NCBI GenBank assembly: GCA_001298575.1
Contig: LJCV01000001.1
Span: forward strand, 1-34,693
Direction of reading: 5' to 3'
From: Actinobacteria bacterium OK074
GTDB taxonomy: Bacteria > Actinomycetota > Actinomycetes > Streptomycetales > Streptomycetaceae
DNA: 34,693 nucleotides
A program made the translations under genes and the position numbers. How positions within the stretch are numbered: the first letter of the stretch is position 1; each line of letters opens with the position of its first letter. The notes beneath the pieces were generated by a model, which saw only the letters and a program-made list of their open reading frames with translations, was not told where the DNA came from and did not search any database. Positions 22,933-32,137 of the stretch are shown piece after piece.

Positions 22933-22989
22933 CCCTTTGTCGCGCTCCTCGTCCCGTTCCCTGTCCCGTTCCTTGCCGCGTTCCTTGCC
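22933..22989. repeat. 12-bp tandem repeat upstream of the maleylacetate reductase gene
   Basis: Nearly five units of 12 bases (minus strand GGCAAGGAACGC and variants) end directly at the candidate ATG 22932. In the frame of the reductase they read GKER, GKER, DRER, DEER, DKG. The rest of the interval to 23157 should carry the promoters of the divergent genes, but I see no convincing pair of boxes. Confidence 0.8.
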
Positions 22990-23157
22990 CCGCTGTCGCC
23001 TCCCGGCTCGCGCCGGGGCGTTCAGATAATCGACATCGCGCCCATCACAGGCAGCCGAGCGGGTCGGCACTACCGTCACACAGACTCTCGTGTTTGACTG
23101 TCGTCCCGTCCGCAGTGCGGACCCCCCTCCGCACCGTCCCCCACGAAAAGTGCGCCC

Positions 23158-23877
23158 GTGCGTTCACTTCCTCTGCCGCTCGCCCTCACCGCGCGCCTGT
23201 CGCCCGTCGTCGTGCTCGCCGCGGCCGGCTGGGCACTGTCGTCCGGTCCGCTCGCCTCGGCGACGGACTCCGGCACCACCACGGAACAGGCCCAGGGCGG
23301 CCAGGACTCCCGGGCGAGCGAGGCGAGCCCCGACCCGTCGGCCTCGTCGACGGAGCAGGCCACCAAGACGTACGACTCCGCCCCCGCACCGTGCACCTCC
23401 GTCTCCACGAAGACGCTCGGCTCCCTCGTCCCCGGCGCCAAGACGGCCGGCAAGGAGATCGCGTCCACGGACAAGACGGTACGCCGGACCTGCTCCTGGA
23501 ACGCGCTCAAGGGGTACGACTACCGCTGGCTCGACGTGTCGTACGAGATCATGGACACGACCTCGGCGGCGGAGACCTCGTACGCCGACGACAAGGCCGA
23601 CAAGAGCGGCGGCGGCGCGGTGCCCGGTCTCGGCGACGAGGCGTACTCCGTCGTCAACCTCACCACCCAGGACAAGCAGGACACCCGGGAGGGCGAGGTG
23701 ATCGTCCGCGTGTCGAACGCGGTGGTCGTCGTCACGTACAACGGCAGCGACTTCGAGACGAAGAAGGCGCCGGACACGAAGGACATCAACACCGGTGCCA
23801 TCAAGGCCGCGAAGGAGGCAGTGGCGGCGCTGGAGGGTAGTGCGAGCAGTGGTGGGAGCGGGGGCGTGGCCGGCTGA
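23158..23877 (+). CDS. Secreted DUF3558-like protein
   Basis: 239 residues. The first ~38 residues form a Sec-type signal (Arg near the start, hydrophobic core, ASA near the cleavage site) without a lipobox Cys. A Ser/Thr/Glu-rich linker follows, then a domain with PCTSVSTKTLGSLVPGA and a second Cys in RTCSWN, the disulfide pattern of DUF3558-type proteins of actinomycetes, whose function is unknown. GTG 23158 is the start; the ribosome site is weak. It is divergent from the maleylacetate reductase gene and convergent with the permease gene, so it forms a unit of its own. Confidence 0.8.
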   Translation: MRSLPLPLALTARLSPVVVLAAAGWALSSGPLASATDSGTTTEQAQGGQDSRASEASPDPSASSTEQATKTYDSAPAPCTSVSTKTLGSLVPGAKTAGKEIASTDKTVRRTCSWNALKGYDYRWLDVSYEIMDTTSAAETSYADDKADKSGGGAVPGLGDEAYSVVNLTTQDKQDTREGEVIVRVSNAVVVVTYNGSDFETKKAPDTKDINTGAIKAAKEAVAALEGSASSGGSGGVAG

Positions 23878-23884
23878 CGGCTGC

Positions 23885-23983
23885 GGCCACGCGCGCGTGG
23901 GGTCATTCTGTAGATAAGCAGGTAAGTGCCGCCACGCGCGCGTGGGCCACACATCCGCGCTCGCGCGCGTCCGCGTGGCCCAC
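23885..23983. terminator. Compound hairpin region between convergent genes
   Basis: Two identical 14-base palindromes CCACGCGCGCGTGG (23887-23900 and 23932-23945) flank an AT-richer 31-base spacer. Each can fold alone, or the two can pair with each other. Beyond them GTGGGCCAC (23942-23950) pairs with GTGGCCCAC (23975-23983). The region lies between the ends of the DUF3558-like gene and the permease gene, so a bidirectional terminator is the simplest reading. Confidence 0.7.
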
Positions 23984-24011
23984 CGCAGTTCAGCAGTCGA
24001 TCACGTGTCGG

Positions 24012-25559
<1,548 letters not shown>

Positions 25560-25658
25560 GGGCAGGCCAATCGAATCAGGGCGGGTCGGGAAAGGCCGTG
25601 CGGGCGGGGCCGGTTGGGGGGTGCGCGCTCCGAGGACAAACCGTGCGGTGCGCCCTGG

Positions 25659-25686
25659 CCCCCTTCCCCGAGCAGCGGGAAGGGGG
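25659..25686. terminator. GC-rich hairpin between the oxidoreductase and permease genes
   Basis: CCCCCTTCCC (25659-25668) pairs perfectly with GGGAAGGGGG (25677-25686) around an 8-base loop. It begins about 15 bases after the oxidoreductase stop on the minus strand. No T-tract follows, so it may be a partial terminator or an mRNA-stabilising 3' structure. Confidence 0.65.
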
Positions 25687-25701
25687 AGAACGAGGGGAGA
25701 A

Positions 25702-26724
25702 TCAGCCGTTGACGGCCGGGATCACCGTCGATCCGTAGGCGTCGATGACGGCTTCCTGGGCGTCGTGCATGTCGTAGAGGGCGAACTGGTCGACGCCCAA
25801 CTCGCGCAGGGCGCCCAGCTTTTCGACGTGCTTCTCGGCCGGGCCGATGAGACAGAACCGGTCGACGATCTCGTCGGGCACGAACTGGGTGTCGGGGTTG
25901 CCGCTGCGGCCGTGGTGCGAATAGTCGTACCCCTCACGGGCCTTGATGTAGTCCGTGAGTTCCTCCGGTACGGCGGCGGAGTGTTCGCCGTACTTGGAGA
26001 CCAGGTCGGCGACGTGGTTGCCGACCATGCCGCCGAACCAGCGGCACTGCTCGCGCGCGTGGGCGAGCGCCTCGGGCGAGTCGTCCTCGGTGACGTACGC
26101 GGGGGCGGCGACGCAGATCTTGACCTCGGACGGGTCCCGGCCGGCGGCGACGGCCGCGTCCTTGACCGCCTTCACCATGTACTCGGTGAGGTACAGGTCG
26201 GCGAGCTGGAGGATGAAGCCGTCGGCCTCCTCGCCGGTCATCTTCAGCGCCTTGGGGCCGTACGCGGCCATCCAGACCGGGAGTTGGGCGTCCGGCTTGA
26301 TCCAGGGGAACTTCACCAGCGCGCCGCCGCCGAGGTCGGCCTCCTCGCCACGGCCGAGCGCCCGGATCACCTTCATGGCCTCGCTGATCCGGGCCAGGGT
26401 GTTGGGCTTGCGGCCCGCGACACGCATCGCGGAGTCGCCGCGGCCGATGCCGCAGACGGTGCGGTTGCCGAACATGTCGTTGAGCGTGGCGAAGGTGGAG
26501 GCGGTGACCTCCCAGGTGCGCGTGCCCGGGTTGGTGACCATCGTGCCGACGGTCAACTGCTCGGTGTTCGCGAGGATCTGACTGTAGATCACGAACGGTT
26601 CCTGCCACAGCACGGCGGAGTCGAAGGTCCAGCCGTACGTGAAGCCGTTGTGCTCGGCCCGCTGCATCAGGCTCACCACGCGGGAGGCCGGCGGGTCGGT
26701 CTGCAGGACGAGTCCGAAGTCCAT
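25702..26724 (-). CDS. LLM-class F420-dependent oxidoreductase (TIGR03842-like)
   Basis: 340 residues of the luciferase-like monooxygenase fold: MDFGLVLQTDPPA at the start, GTMVTNPGTR for one barrel strand, GIGRGDSA for phosphate binding of the cofactor, and VWMAAYGPKALKMTGEEADG. This group is typically found beside a dihydropyrimidinase in actinomycetes, as here (11-base gap). It starts at ATG 26724 with GGAG eight bases ahead; the longer open frame is a shadow. The cofactor is probably F420 or FMN. It may act on a pyrimidine or its ring-opened product; this is inference. Confidence 0.88.
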   Translation of the reverse strand: MDFGLVLQTDPPASRVVSLMQRAEHNGFTYGWTFDSAVLWQEPFVIYSQILANTEQLTVGTMVTNPGTRTWEVTASTFATLNDMFGNRTVCGIGRGDSAMRVAGRKPNTLARISEAMKVIRALGRGEEADLGGGALVKFPWIKPDAQLPVWMAAYGPKALKMTGEEADGFILQLADLYLTEYMVKAVKDAAVAAGRDPSEVKICVAAPAYVTEDDSPEALAHAREQCRWFGGMVGNHVADLVSKYGEHSAAVPEELTDYIKAREGYDYSHHGRSGNPDTQFVPDEIVDRFCLIGPAEKHVEKLGALRELGVDQFALYDMHDAQEAVIDAYGSTVIPAVNG

Positions 26725-26735
26725 GAGCGCCACTC

Positions 26736-28139
26736 CTAGTTGAGGTACTGACAGGTGGAGCGCGGGGTGTAGACGCCGTGACCTGCGTGTCCGGTGTACT
26801 CCCGCTCGGTGATGACGAGTTCGCCGCGCGAGAGCACGGTCTCGACGCGGCCGGTGACGCGCTTGCCCTCGTACGCCGAGTAGTCGACGTTCATGTGGTG
26901 CGTGTCGACGGACATGACCTGCTCGGCGTTCGGGTCGTAGATGACGATGTCGGCGTCGGCGCCCGGCGCGATGGTGCCCTTGCGCGGGTAGAGGCCGAAC
27001 ATGCGGGCCGGGGTGGCGCAGCCGATCTCGATCCAGCGGCGGCGCGAGATGTGGCCGTCGACCACGGCCTGGTGGAGCAGGTCCATGCGGTTCTCGACGC
27101 CGGGCAGGCCGTTGGGGATCTTCGAGAAGTCGCCCCGGCCCAGTTCCTTCTGGCCCACGAAGCAGAAGGGGCAGTGGTCGGTGGAGACGACCTGGAGGTC
27201 GTTGGTGCGCAGGCCCCGCCAGAGGGCCGCCTGGTGTTCCTTGGGCCGAAGTGGCGTGCTGCACACGTACTTTGAGCCCTCGAAGTCGGGCTCGGCGAGG
27301 TTGTCCGTGGACAGGAACAAATACTGCGGGCAGGTCTCGCCGAAGACGTTGAGGCCCTCGTCGCGTGCCTTGGCCAGTTCGGCGACGGCCTCCTGCGCCG
27401 AGACGTGCACGACGTACAGGGGGGCGCCCGCGACCTGCGCGAGCTTGATGGCGCGGTGGGTGGCCTCGGCTTCGAGGAGCGCCTTGCGGACCTCGCCGTG
27501 GTGGCGGGGGTCGGTCTCGCCGCGGGCGAGCGCCTGTTCGACCAGGACATCGATGGCGATACCGTTTTCCGCGTGCATCATGATCAGTCCGCCGTTCTCG
27601 GCGGAGCGTTGCATGGCGCGCAGGATCTGGCCGTCGTCGCTGTAGAAGACGCCGGGGTAGGCCATGAACTGCTTGAAGGAGGTGACGCCCTCCTCGACCA
27701 GCAGGTCCATCTCCTTGAGCGTGTCCTGGTTCACGTCGGAGACGATCATGTGGAAGGCGTAGTCGATCGCGCAGTTGCCCTCGGCCTTGGCGTGCCAGGC
27801 GTCCAGGCCCTCGCGCAGGCTGTGGCCCACGCCCTGCACGGCGAAGTCGACGACCGTGGTCGTACCGCCCCAGGCGGCGGCCCTGGTACCGGTTTCGAAC
27901 GTGTCCGAGGCGAAGGTGCCGCCGAAGGGCAGTTCCATGTGGGTGTGGGCGTCGACGCCGCCCGGGATGACGTACTTGCCGGTGGCGTCGATCGTGCGTT
28001 CGGCGGTCCAAGCCTCGGCGGCCGGGGTCCCGGTCGCCGCGAGGGCGACGACACGGCCGTCCTCGATGAGGACGTCGGCGTGCAGTTCGTCGGACGCGGT
28101 GATGACGAGACCGTTGCGGATGACGGTACGGCTGCTCAT
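26736..28139 (-). CDS. hydA: Dihydropyrimidinase / D-hydantoinase
   Basis: 467 residues of the cyclic amidohydrolases. It opens dihydrouracil or dihydrothymine to N-carbamoyl-beta-amino acids, and many members also open 5-substituted hydantoins. Metal-site motifs: GGVDAHTHMELP, the carboxylated Lys in TSFKQFMAYPG, His in MMHAENG, His in YVVHVS, and Asp in VSTDHCPF. ATG 28139 is preceded by GGAGAGGGAG. Just upstream sits a hairpin after the nitrilase gene, and just downstream the LLM oxidoreductase follows in 11 bases. The neighbouring ureidopropionase-like nitrilases fit the next pathway step. Confidence 0.93.
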   Translation of the reverse strand: MSSRTVIRNGLVITASDELHADVLIEDGRVVALAATGTPAAEAWTAERTIDATGKYVIPGGVDAHTHMELPFGGTFASDTFETGTRAAAWGGTTTVVDFAVQGVGHSLREGLDAWHAKAEGNCAIDYAFHMIVSDVNQDTLKEMDLLVEEGVTSFKQFMAYPGVFYSDDGQILRAMQRSAENGGLIMMHAENGIAIDVLVEQALARGETDPRHHGEVRKALLEAEATHRAIKLAQVAGAPLYVVHVSAQEAVAELAKARDEGLNVFGETCPQYLFLSTDNLAEPDFEGSKYVCSTPLRPKEHQAALWRGLRTNDLQVVSTDHCPFCFVGQKELGRGDFSKIPNGLPGVENRMDLLHQAVVDGHISRRRWIEIGCATPARMFGLYPRKGTIAPGADADIVIYDPNAEQVMSVDTHHMNVDYSAYEGKRVTGRVETVLSRGELVITEREYTGHAGHGVYTPRSTCQYLN

Positions 28140-28216
28140 GCTCCCTCTCCTGTCGTGGGCACCCCGTGGGAATGCGGTCGGAAAAGTGCGGGTCGTCTGT
28201 GGTTGCTCGGGCCGCT

Positions 28217-28242
28217 CCCCGCGCCCCGGGCAGGGCGCGGGG
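28217..28242. terminator. GC-rich hairpin between nitrilase and dihydropyrimidinase genes
   Basis: CCCCGCGCCC (28217-28226) pairs perfectly with GGGCGCGGGG (28233-28242) around a 6-base loop, shortly after the nitrilase stop on the minus strand. No T-tract follows. Like the hairpin at 25659, it would partly separate the genes into smaller transcripts. Confidence 0.65.
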
Positions 28243-28266
28243 ACCGCGGAAAGGGAGCCGCCCCCG

Positions 28267-29109
28267 TTACGGCGCCGTCAGCGGGCCGTACGCGCCCGGC
28301 GCCCGGTCGCGGTAGAACTGCCAGCGGTCGCGGACCTCGCGCAGCTTGGCCATGTCCAGGTCGCGGACGACGAGTTCGGGCTCCTTGTCGCTGGCCACCT
28401 CGCCGACGAACTGGGCCTCCGGGTCGACGAAGTAGGTCGTCCCGTAGAAATCGTTTTCGCCCAGTTCCTCGACGCCCACGCGGTTGATGGCACCGACGAA
28501 GTACTCGTTGGCGACGGCCGCCGCCGGCTGCTCCAGCTGCCACAGGTACGCGGACAGACCGCGCGAGGTGGCCGAGGGGTTGAAGACGATCTCGGCGCCC
28601 GCGAGGCCGAGCGCCCGCCAGCCTTCCGGGAAGTGGCGGTCGTAGCAGATGTAGACGCCGATCTTCCCGACCTTCGTCTCGAAGATCGGCCAACCGCTGT
28701 TCCCCGGGCGGAAGTAGAACTTCTCCCAGAAGCCCTCGACCTGCGGGATGTGCGTCTTGCGGTACTTGCCGAGATAGGAGCCGTCCGCGTCGATCACGGC
28801 GGCGGTGTTGTAGAGGACGCCGGGCTGCTCCTCCTCGTACATCGGCAGGACGAGGACGATGCCGTGTTCCTTGGCAAGTGCCTGGAAGCGCTTGACGATC
28901 GGGCCGTCGGGGATCTGCTCGGCGTACTCGTAGAACGCCTTGTCCTGGACCTGGCAGAAGTACGGTCCGTAGAACAGCTCCTGGAAGCACAGGACTTGGG
29001 CGCCCTGCGCGGCCGCGTCGCGGACCGCCTGTTCGTGGACCTGGATCATCGACTCCTTGTCGCCGGTCCAGGCGGTCTGGAAGAGGGCGGCACGGATCAC
29101 TCTGCTCAT
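28267..29109 (-). CDS. Nitrilase-superfamily hydrolase, beta-ureidopropionase-like (copy 1)
   Basis: 280 residues. The catalytic triad is complete: Glu44 in FQELF, Lys118 in YRKTHIP and Cys155 in YICYDRHFPE. It would hydrolyse N-carbamoyl-beta-alanine or a related carbamoyl amino acid to the free amino acid, CO2 and ammonia, following dihydropyrimidinase. By hand count about 196 of 280 positions are identical to the protein of 32134-32976, without gaps. It starts at ATG 29109 with GGAGG ahead. Its upstream region has a -10-like TAGGCT and two direct repeats, a candidate PucR-activated promoter, so it can be expressed apart from the upstream genes. Confidence 0.92.
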   Translation of the reverse strand: MSRVIRAALFQTAWTGDKESMIQVHEQAVRDAAAQGAQVLCFQELFYGPYFCQVQDKAFYEYAEQIPDGPIVKRFQALAKEHGIVLVLPMYEEEQPGVLYNTAAVIDADGSYLGKYRKTHIPQVEGFWEKFYFRPGNSGWPIFETKVGKIGVYICYDRHFPEGWRALGLAGAEIVFNPSATSRGLSAYLWQLEQPAAAVANEYFVGAINRVGVEELGENDFYGTTYFVDPEAQFVGEVASDKEPELVVRDLDMAKLREVRDRWQFYRDRAPGAYGPLTAP

Positions 29110-29138
29110 CGGGACCTCCGGTCGCTGGGTGTGCGGCG

Positions 29139-29213
29139 AGCCTAGAAAGTCCCGGGGACGGGTTTGAGTTGCACGGTGTCACGCCTTCGACGGCTGGCCG
29201 TTGCACCGTGTCA
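29139..29213 (-). promoter_or_regulatory. Candidate regulated promoter with two direct-repeat operators
   Basis: On the plus strand GTTGCACGGTGTCA (29168-29181) and GTTGCACCGTGTCA (29200-29213) differ at one base and are 32 bases apart, about three helical turns. On the minus strand TAGGCT (29144-29139) is a good -10 box, with no good -35; the first repeat covers the -35 zone. This layout fits an activator-dependent promoter, most likely of the adjacent PucR regulator. Confidence 0.5.
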
Positions 29214-29257
29214 TCCCGGCCCTGACCTGCGTGTTTCCTGTTCTTTTCCATGGCGTT

Positions 29258-30823
29258 TCAGCTCCGCTGCGCGTCGTGCGCGAGCAGGGCGATATGGACC
29301 GAGGCGGCCTGTTCGAAGTCGTCGAGGTCAACGCCGAGGCGGGTCTGGATGGCCTCCAGGCGGCGGTAGAGCGCGGGGCGGCTGACGTGGTGGAGCTGGG
29401 CGGTGCGGGACTTGTTGCGGCCGGTGGCGAGGTAGGTGCGCAGCACCGGCAGCAGGTCGGACTCGGCGTCCTTGCCGCACAGCAGCCCGTCCAACTCCCG
29501 CTCGGCGAACGCCTGGACGTGCGGGTTCTCGCGCAACAGCCGTATCAGGCCGCGCAGATGGACGTCCCTGAGACGTACGACGGCGGGGAGGTCGAGCACG
29601 GCGGTGTTCTGGGCGACGGCGTCGGCGACGTGCTGGGCCTCGCGCAGTCCGGCGGGCACGTCGTCCCAGTCGGCCCGCGCGTCCGCGGCGGCCACGACCG
29701 TGCGGGCGGCGCCGGACTCGTCGCGCAGCCGGGTCGCGAAGTGCGCGGTCAGGGTGTCCGCCTCCTGGTCCCGGGCGAGGCTGAGCAGCACCGCGGTGGC
29801 GCCCTCGGCGAGTTCGGCGACCAGGCCGGGCAGCCCCAACAGGCGCAGCACGCGGTCGAGTTGGGCGGGTTCGCCGTCGCGCACGACGAGCGGCACGAAG
29901 GTGCGGCGGTTGACCGGGAGTCCCGCCGCCCGGGCCCGGGGCAGCAGTCCGCGGGCCGGTACGACACCGCTGACCAGGTCGGTGAGCAGGCTCTGGGCGG
30001 ACTCCTCCTCCCAGGAGTGCGCGGCGCCGCCGAGCATGCGGTGCAGGACGAGGGCCTCGGCGGCGCGGTCGGCGAGCAGCCGTCCGGTGTCGGTGTCGCC
30101 GCGGTAGCCGCACAGCACGATCCGGCCCCAGCGTTCGCCCCGGCCGCCGAGTTCGGCGCGGATCCAGCCGTCGCCCTGGCTGCCGCCGGCCTGCCGGGCG
30201 ATGCGTTCCCAGTCGCGCAGCACGTCGTCGACGGCGGACCGCTCCCCCGCCGTGGCGAGCACGCGGTGCGCGAGGTTGGTGACGACGACGGGACAGCCGC
30301 TGTGCCCGGCCACCTCGTCGAGCAGCCGTTGCAGCGGGGCGCCCGCGGTGATCAGCCCGGTGAGCGCGGTGCGCACGGACTCGGAGAGGCTGACGGCTGC
30401 GAACTTCCGCCGTACCAGCCGGGATTGGACTTCTTCGGTCAACTCCCGGAAGGGGAAGGGGCGATGGAGGACGACGAGGGGCAGGCCGCAGCGTTCGGCG
30501 ACGCGACGCATGGCCTCGGGCGGCGTGGGGAAGGCCCGGCCGAGGCCGAGGAGGCCCGCGGCGGCCTCCGCGCGGTGCAGGGAGCGGATGTACTCGGCCT
30601 GCGCCTCGTCGTCCCCGGCGAGCAACACCCCGGTGGTGAGCACCATTTCGCCGCCGCTGAGCATCACGCCGACGTCGGCGGCCTCGGCGACGTGCACCCA
30701 GCGCACCGGCCGGTCGAGGTGGTCGGCCGCCGCGACCACCTCGGGCTCTCCGGCGATCACCCGGTCCAGGTTGAGGACCTGGCGTACCGACAGGGCGGGT
30801 TCCAGGGCGGGTGCGGTGGTCAT
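29258..30823 (-). CDS. PucR-family transcriptional regulator
   Basis: 521 residues. An N-terminal PucR sensory domain begins at VRQVLNLDRVIAGEPEVV and includes VHVAEAADVGVMLSGGEMVLTTG (read as two parts around Val-Gly-Val). The C-terminal helix-turn-helix is in RTYLATGRNKSRTAQLHHV, then SRPALYRRLEAIQTRLG, typical of the family. PucR regulators control purine, allantoin and pyrimidine degradation genes. ATG 30823 lies 30 bases after the aminotransferase stop, and the gene probably belongs to the same transcript as the aminotransferase and nitrilase copy 2. It is the only regulator in the locus, so it likely senses a pyrimidine-derived metabolite and acts on the promoters at 29139 and perhaps 33038. 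Confidence 0.92.
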   Translation of the reverse strand: MTTAPALEPALSVRQVLNLDRVIAGEPEVVAAADHLDRPVRWVHVAEAADVGVMLSGGEMVLTTGVLLAGDDEAQAEYIRSLHRAEAAAGLLGLGRAFPTPPEAMRRVAERCGLPLVVLHRPFPFRELTEEVQSRLVRRKFAAVSLSESVRTALTGLITAGAPLQRLLDEVAGHSGCPVVVTNLAHRVLATAGERSAVDDVLRDWERIARQAGGSQGDGWIRAELGGRGERWGRIVLCGYRGDTDTGRLLADRAAEALVLHRMLGGAAHSWEEESAQSLLTDLVSGVVPARGLLPRARAAGLPVNRRTFVPLVVRDGEPAQLDRVLRLLGLPGLVAELAEGATAVLLSLARDQEADTLTAHFATRLRDESGAARTVVAAADARADWDDVPAGLREAQHVADAVAQNTAVLDLPAVVRLRDVHLRGLIRLLRENPHVQAFAERELDGLLCGKDAESDLLPVLRTYLATGRNKSRTAQLHHVSRPALYRRLEAIQTRLGVDLDDFEQAASVHIALLAHDAQRS

Positions 30824-30853
30824 GGCGGCGTTCCCTTGCTCAGCCTGCGGGTG

Positions 30854-32137
30854 CTACTGGACGCTTCTCAGCGCGTGTTCGAGGATCGTGGCGCCTTCCT
30901 CCGCCTCGGCGACGGTCAGGGACAGCGGCGGTGCGATCCGCAGCACGCTGGTGTTGTGGCCGCCGCCCTTGCCGACGAGCAGCCCGCCCTCGCGGGCCGC
31001 TTCGAGCACGGCGGCAGCGGCGTCCGGATCGGCCTCGTCCGTCCCGGGTTTGACCAGCTCGACGCCGATCATCAGGCCCCGGCCGCGCACTTCCCGTACG
31101 CCCGGCAGCCGGGCGGCGACGCCCCGCAGCCGTTCGAGGAGCAGTCCGCCGACGCGCCGGGCGTTGCCCTGGAGGTCGTGTTCGAGCAGGTAGGTGAGGT
31201 TGGCGAGGCCCGCGGCCATGGTGATCTGGGTGCCGCCGAACGTCGAAATGCTGTTGGAGTCAAGGCAGTTCATGATCTCGCCGCGGGCCACGACGCCGCC
31301 GATGGACATGCCGTTGCCGATGCCCTTGGCGAAGGTGAGGATGTCCGGGGGCCCGCTGCGCGCGTGTGCCTGCCAGCCCCAGAAGTGGTCGCCGGTGCGG
31401 CCCCAGCCGGTCTGCACCTCGTCGGCGATCCACAGGATGCCCCGCTCGGCGAGGACTTCGCGGAAGGCCGCGTAGAGCCCGTCGGGCGGCGCGGTGAACC
31501 CGCCGACGCCCTGCACCGGTTCGGCGATCAGGGCCGCGGGCGGGCGGGTGTGGCCGAGGATGTCCTTGAGGTCCTCGACGCAGGCGGCGATGAACTCGTC
31601 GTCGCTCAGGCCCGCGTAGGGGCCGCGGGTGCGGACGCCGCCGTGGACGTAGAGCGTCTGGAGCGGGGACAGCGAGGTCGGGGACCAGCCGCGGTTGCCG
31701 GTGATGCCGACCGTGGAGAAGGAGCGGCCGTGGTAGCTGTTGCGCATGGCCAGGATCTGGTTGCTGCGCCGGTAGGTGGTGGCGAGCAGCAGCGCGGTGT
31801 CGTTGGCCTCGGTGCCGGAGGTGGTGAAGAAGACCCGCGCGTCCGGGATGCCGCTCAACTGGGCGATGCGCTCGGCGAGTTCGACCATCGGCCGGTTGAG
31901 GTAGAGCGTGGAGGAGTGGATGATCCGCCCCGCCTGCTCGGCGACCGCCTTGGTGACCTCGGGCAGGGCGTGCGCCGTCATGGTGGTGAGGATGCCGCCG
32001 AAGAAGTCCAGATAACGGTTTCCGGCGGCGTCCCAGACGTGCCGGCCCTCGCCGTGGGTGATCTCGATCGGGTCCTCGTAGTACAGGGCCAGCCACTCGG
32101 GCAGCACGGCCTTGTGGCGGTCGTATAGGTCGCTCAC
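30854..32137 (-). CDS. Class III pyridoxal-phosphate aminotransferase (omega/beta-alanine type)
   Basis: 427 residues of the AGXT2-like class III aminotransferases. Seen: TTSGTEANDTALLLA for phosphate binding, NSYHGRSFSTVGITG, the Asp in IADEVQTGWGRTG, and the PLP-binding Lys in TFAKGIGNGMS. It would move the amino group of beta-alanine or beta-aminoisobutyrate (products of the ureidopropionase) to pyruvate or 2-oxoglutarate. GTG 32137 is the start, overlapping the nitrilase stop as GTGA, so the two are co-translated. The pathway context supports the substrate, but the sequence alone does not fix it. Confidence 0.92.
   Translation of the reverse strand: MSDLYDRHKAVLPEWLALYYEDPIEITHGEGRHVWDAAGNRYLDFFGGILTTMTAHALPEVTKAVAEQAGRIIHSSTLYLNRPMVELAERIAQLSGIPDARVFFTTSGTEANDTALLLATTYRRSNQILAMRNSYHGRSFSTVGITGNRGWSPTSLSPLQTLYVHGGVRTRGPYAGLSDDEFIAACVEDLKDILGHTRPPAALIAEPVQGVGGFTAPPDGLYAAFREVLAERGILWIADEVQTGWGRTGDHFWGWQAHARSGPPDILTFAKGIGNGMSIGGVVARGEIMNCLDSNSISTFGGTQITMAAGLANLTYLLEHDLQGNARRVGGLLLERLRGVAARLPGVREVRGRGLMIGVELVKPGTDEADPDAAAAVLEAAREGGLLVGKGGGHNTSVLRIAPPLSLTVAEAEEGATILEHALRSVQ

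Noticed and set aside
25702..28011. Single 769-residue fusion protein over the LLM oxidoreductase and dihydropyrimidinase region
   Set aside because: The upstream part is the shadow frame of the dihydropyrimidinase; the real oxidoreductase starts at ATG 26724 with its own ribosome site.
29201..32128. Plus-strand open frame of 975 codons
   Set aside because: Antisense shadow of the pucR, aminotransferase and nearby genes caused by high third-position GC.
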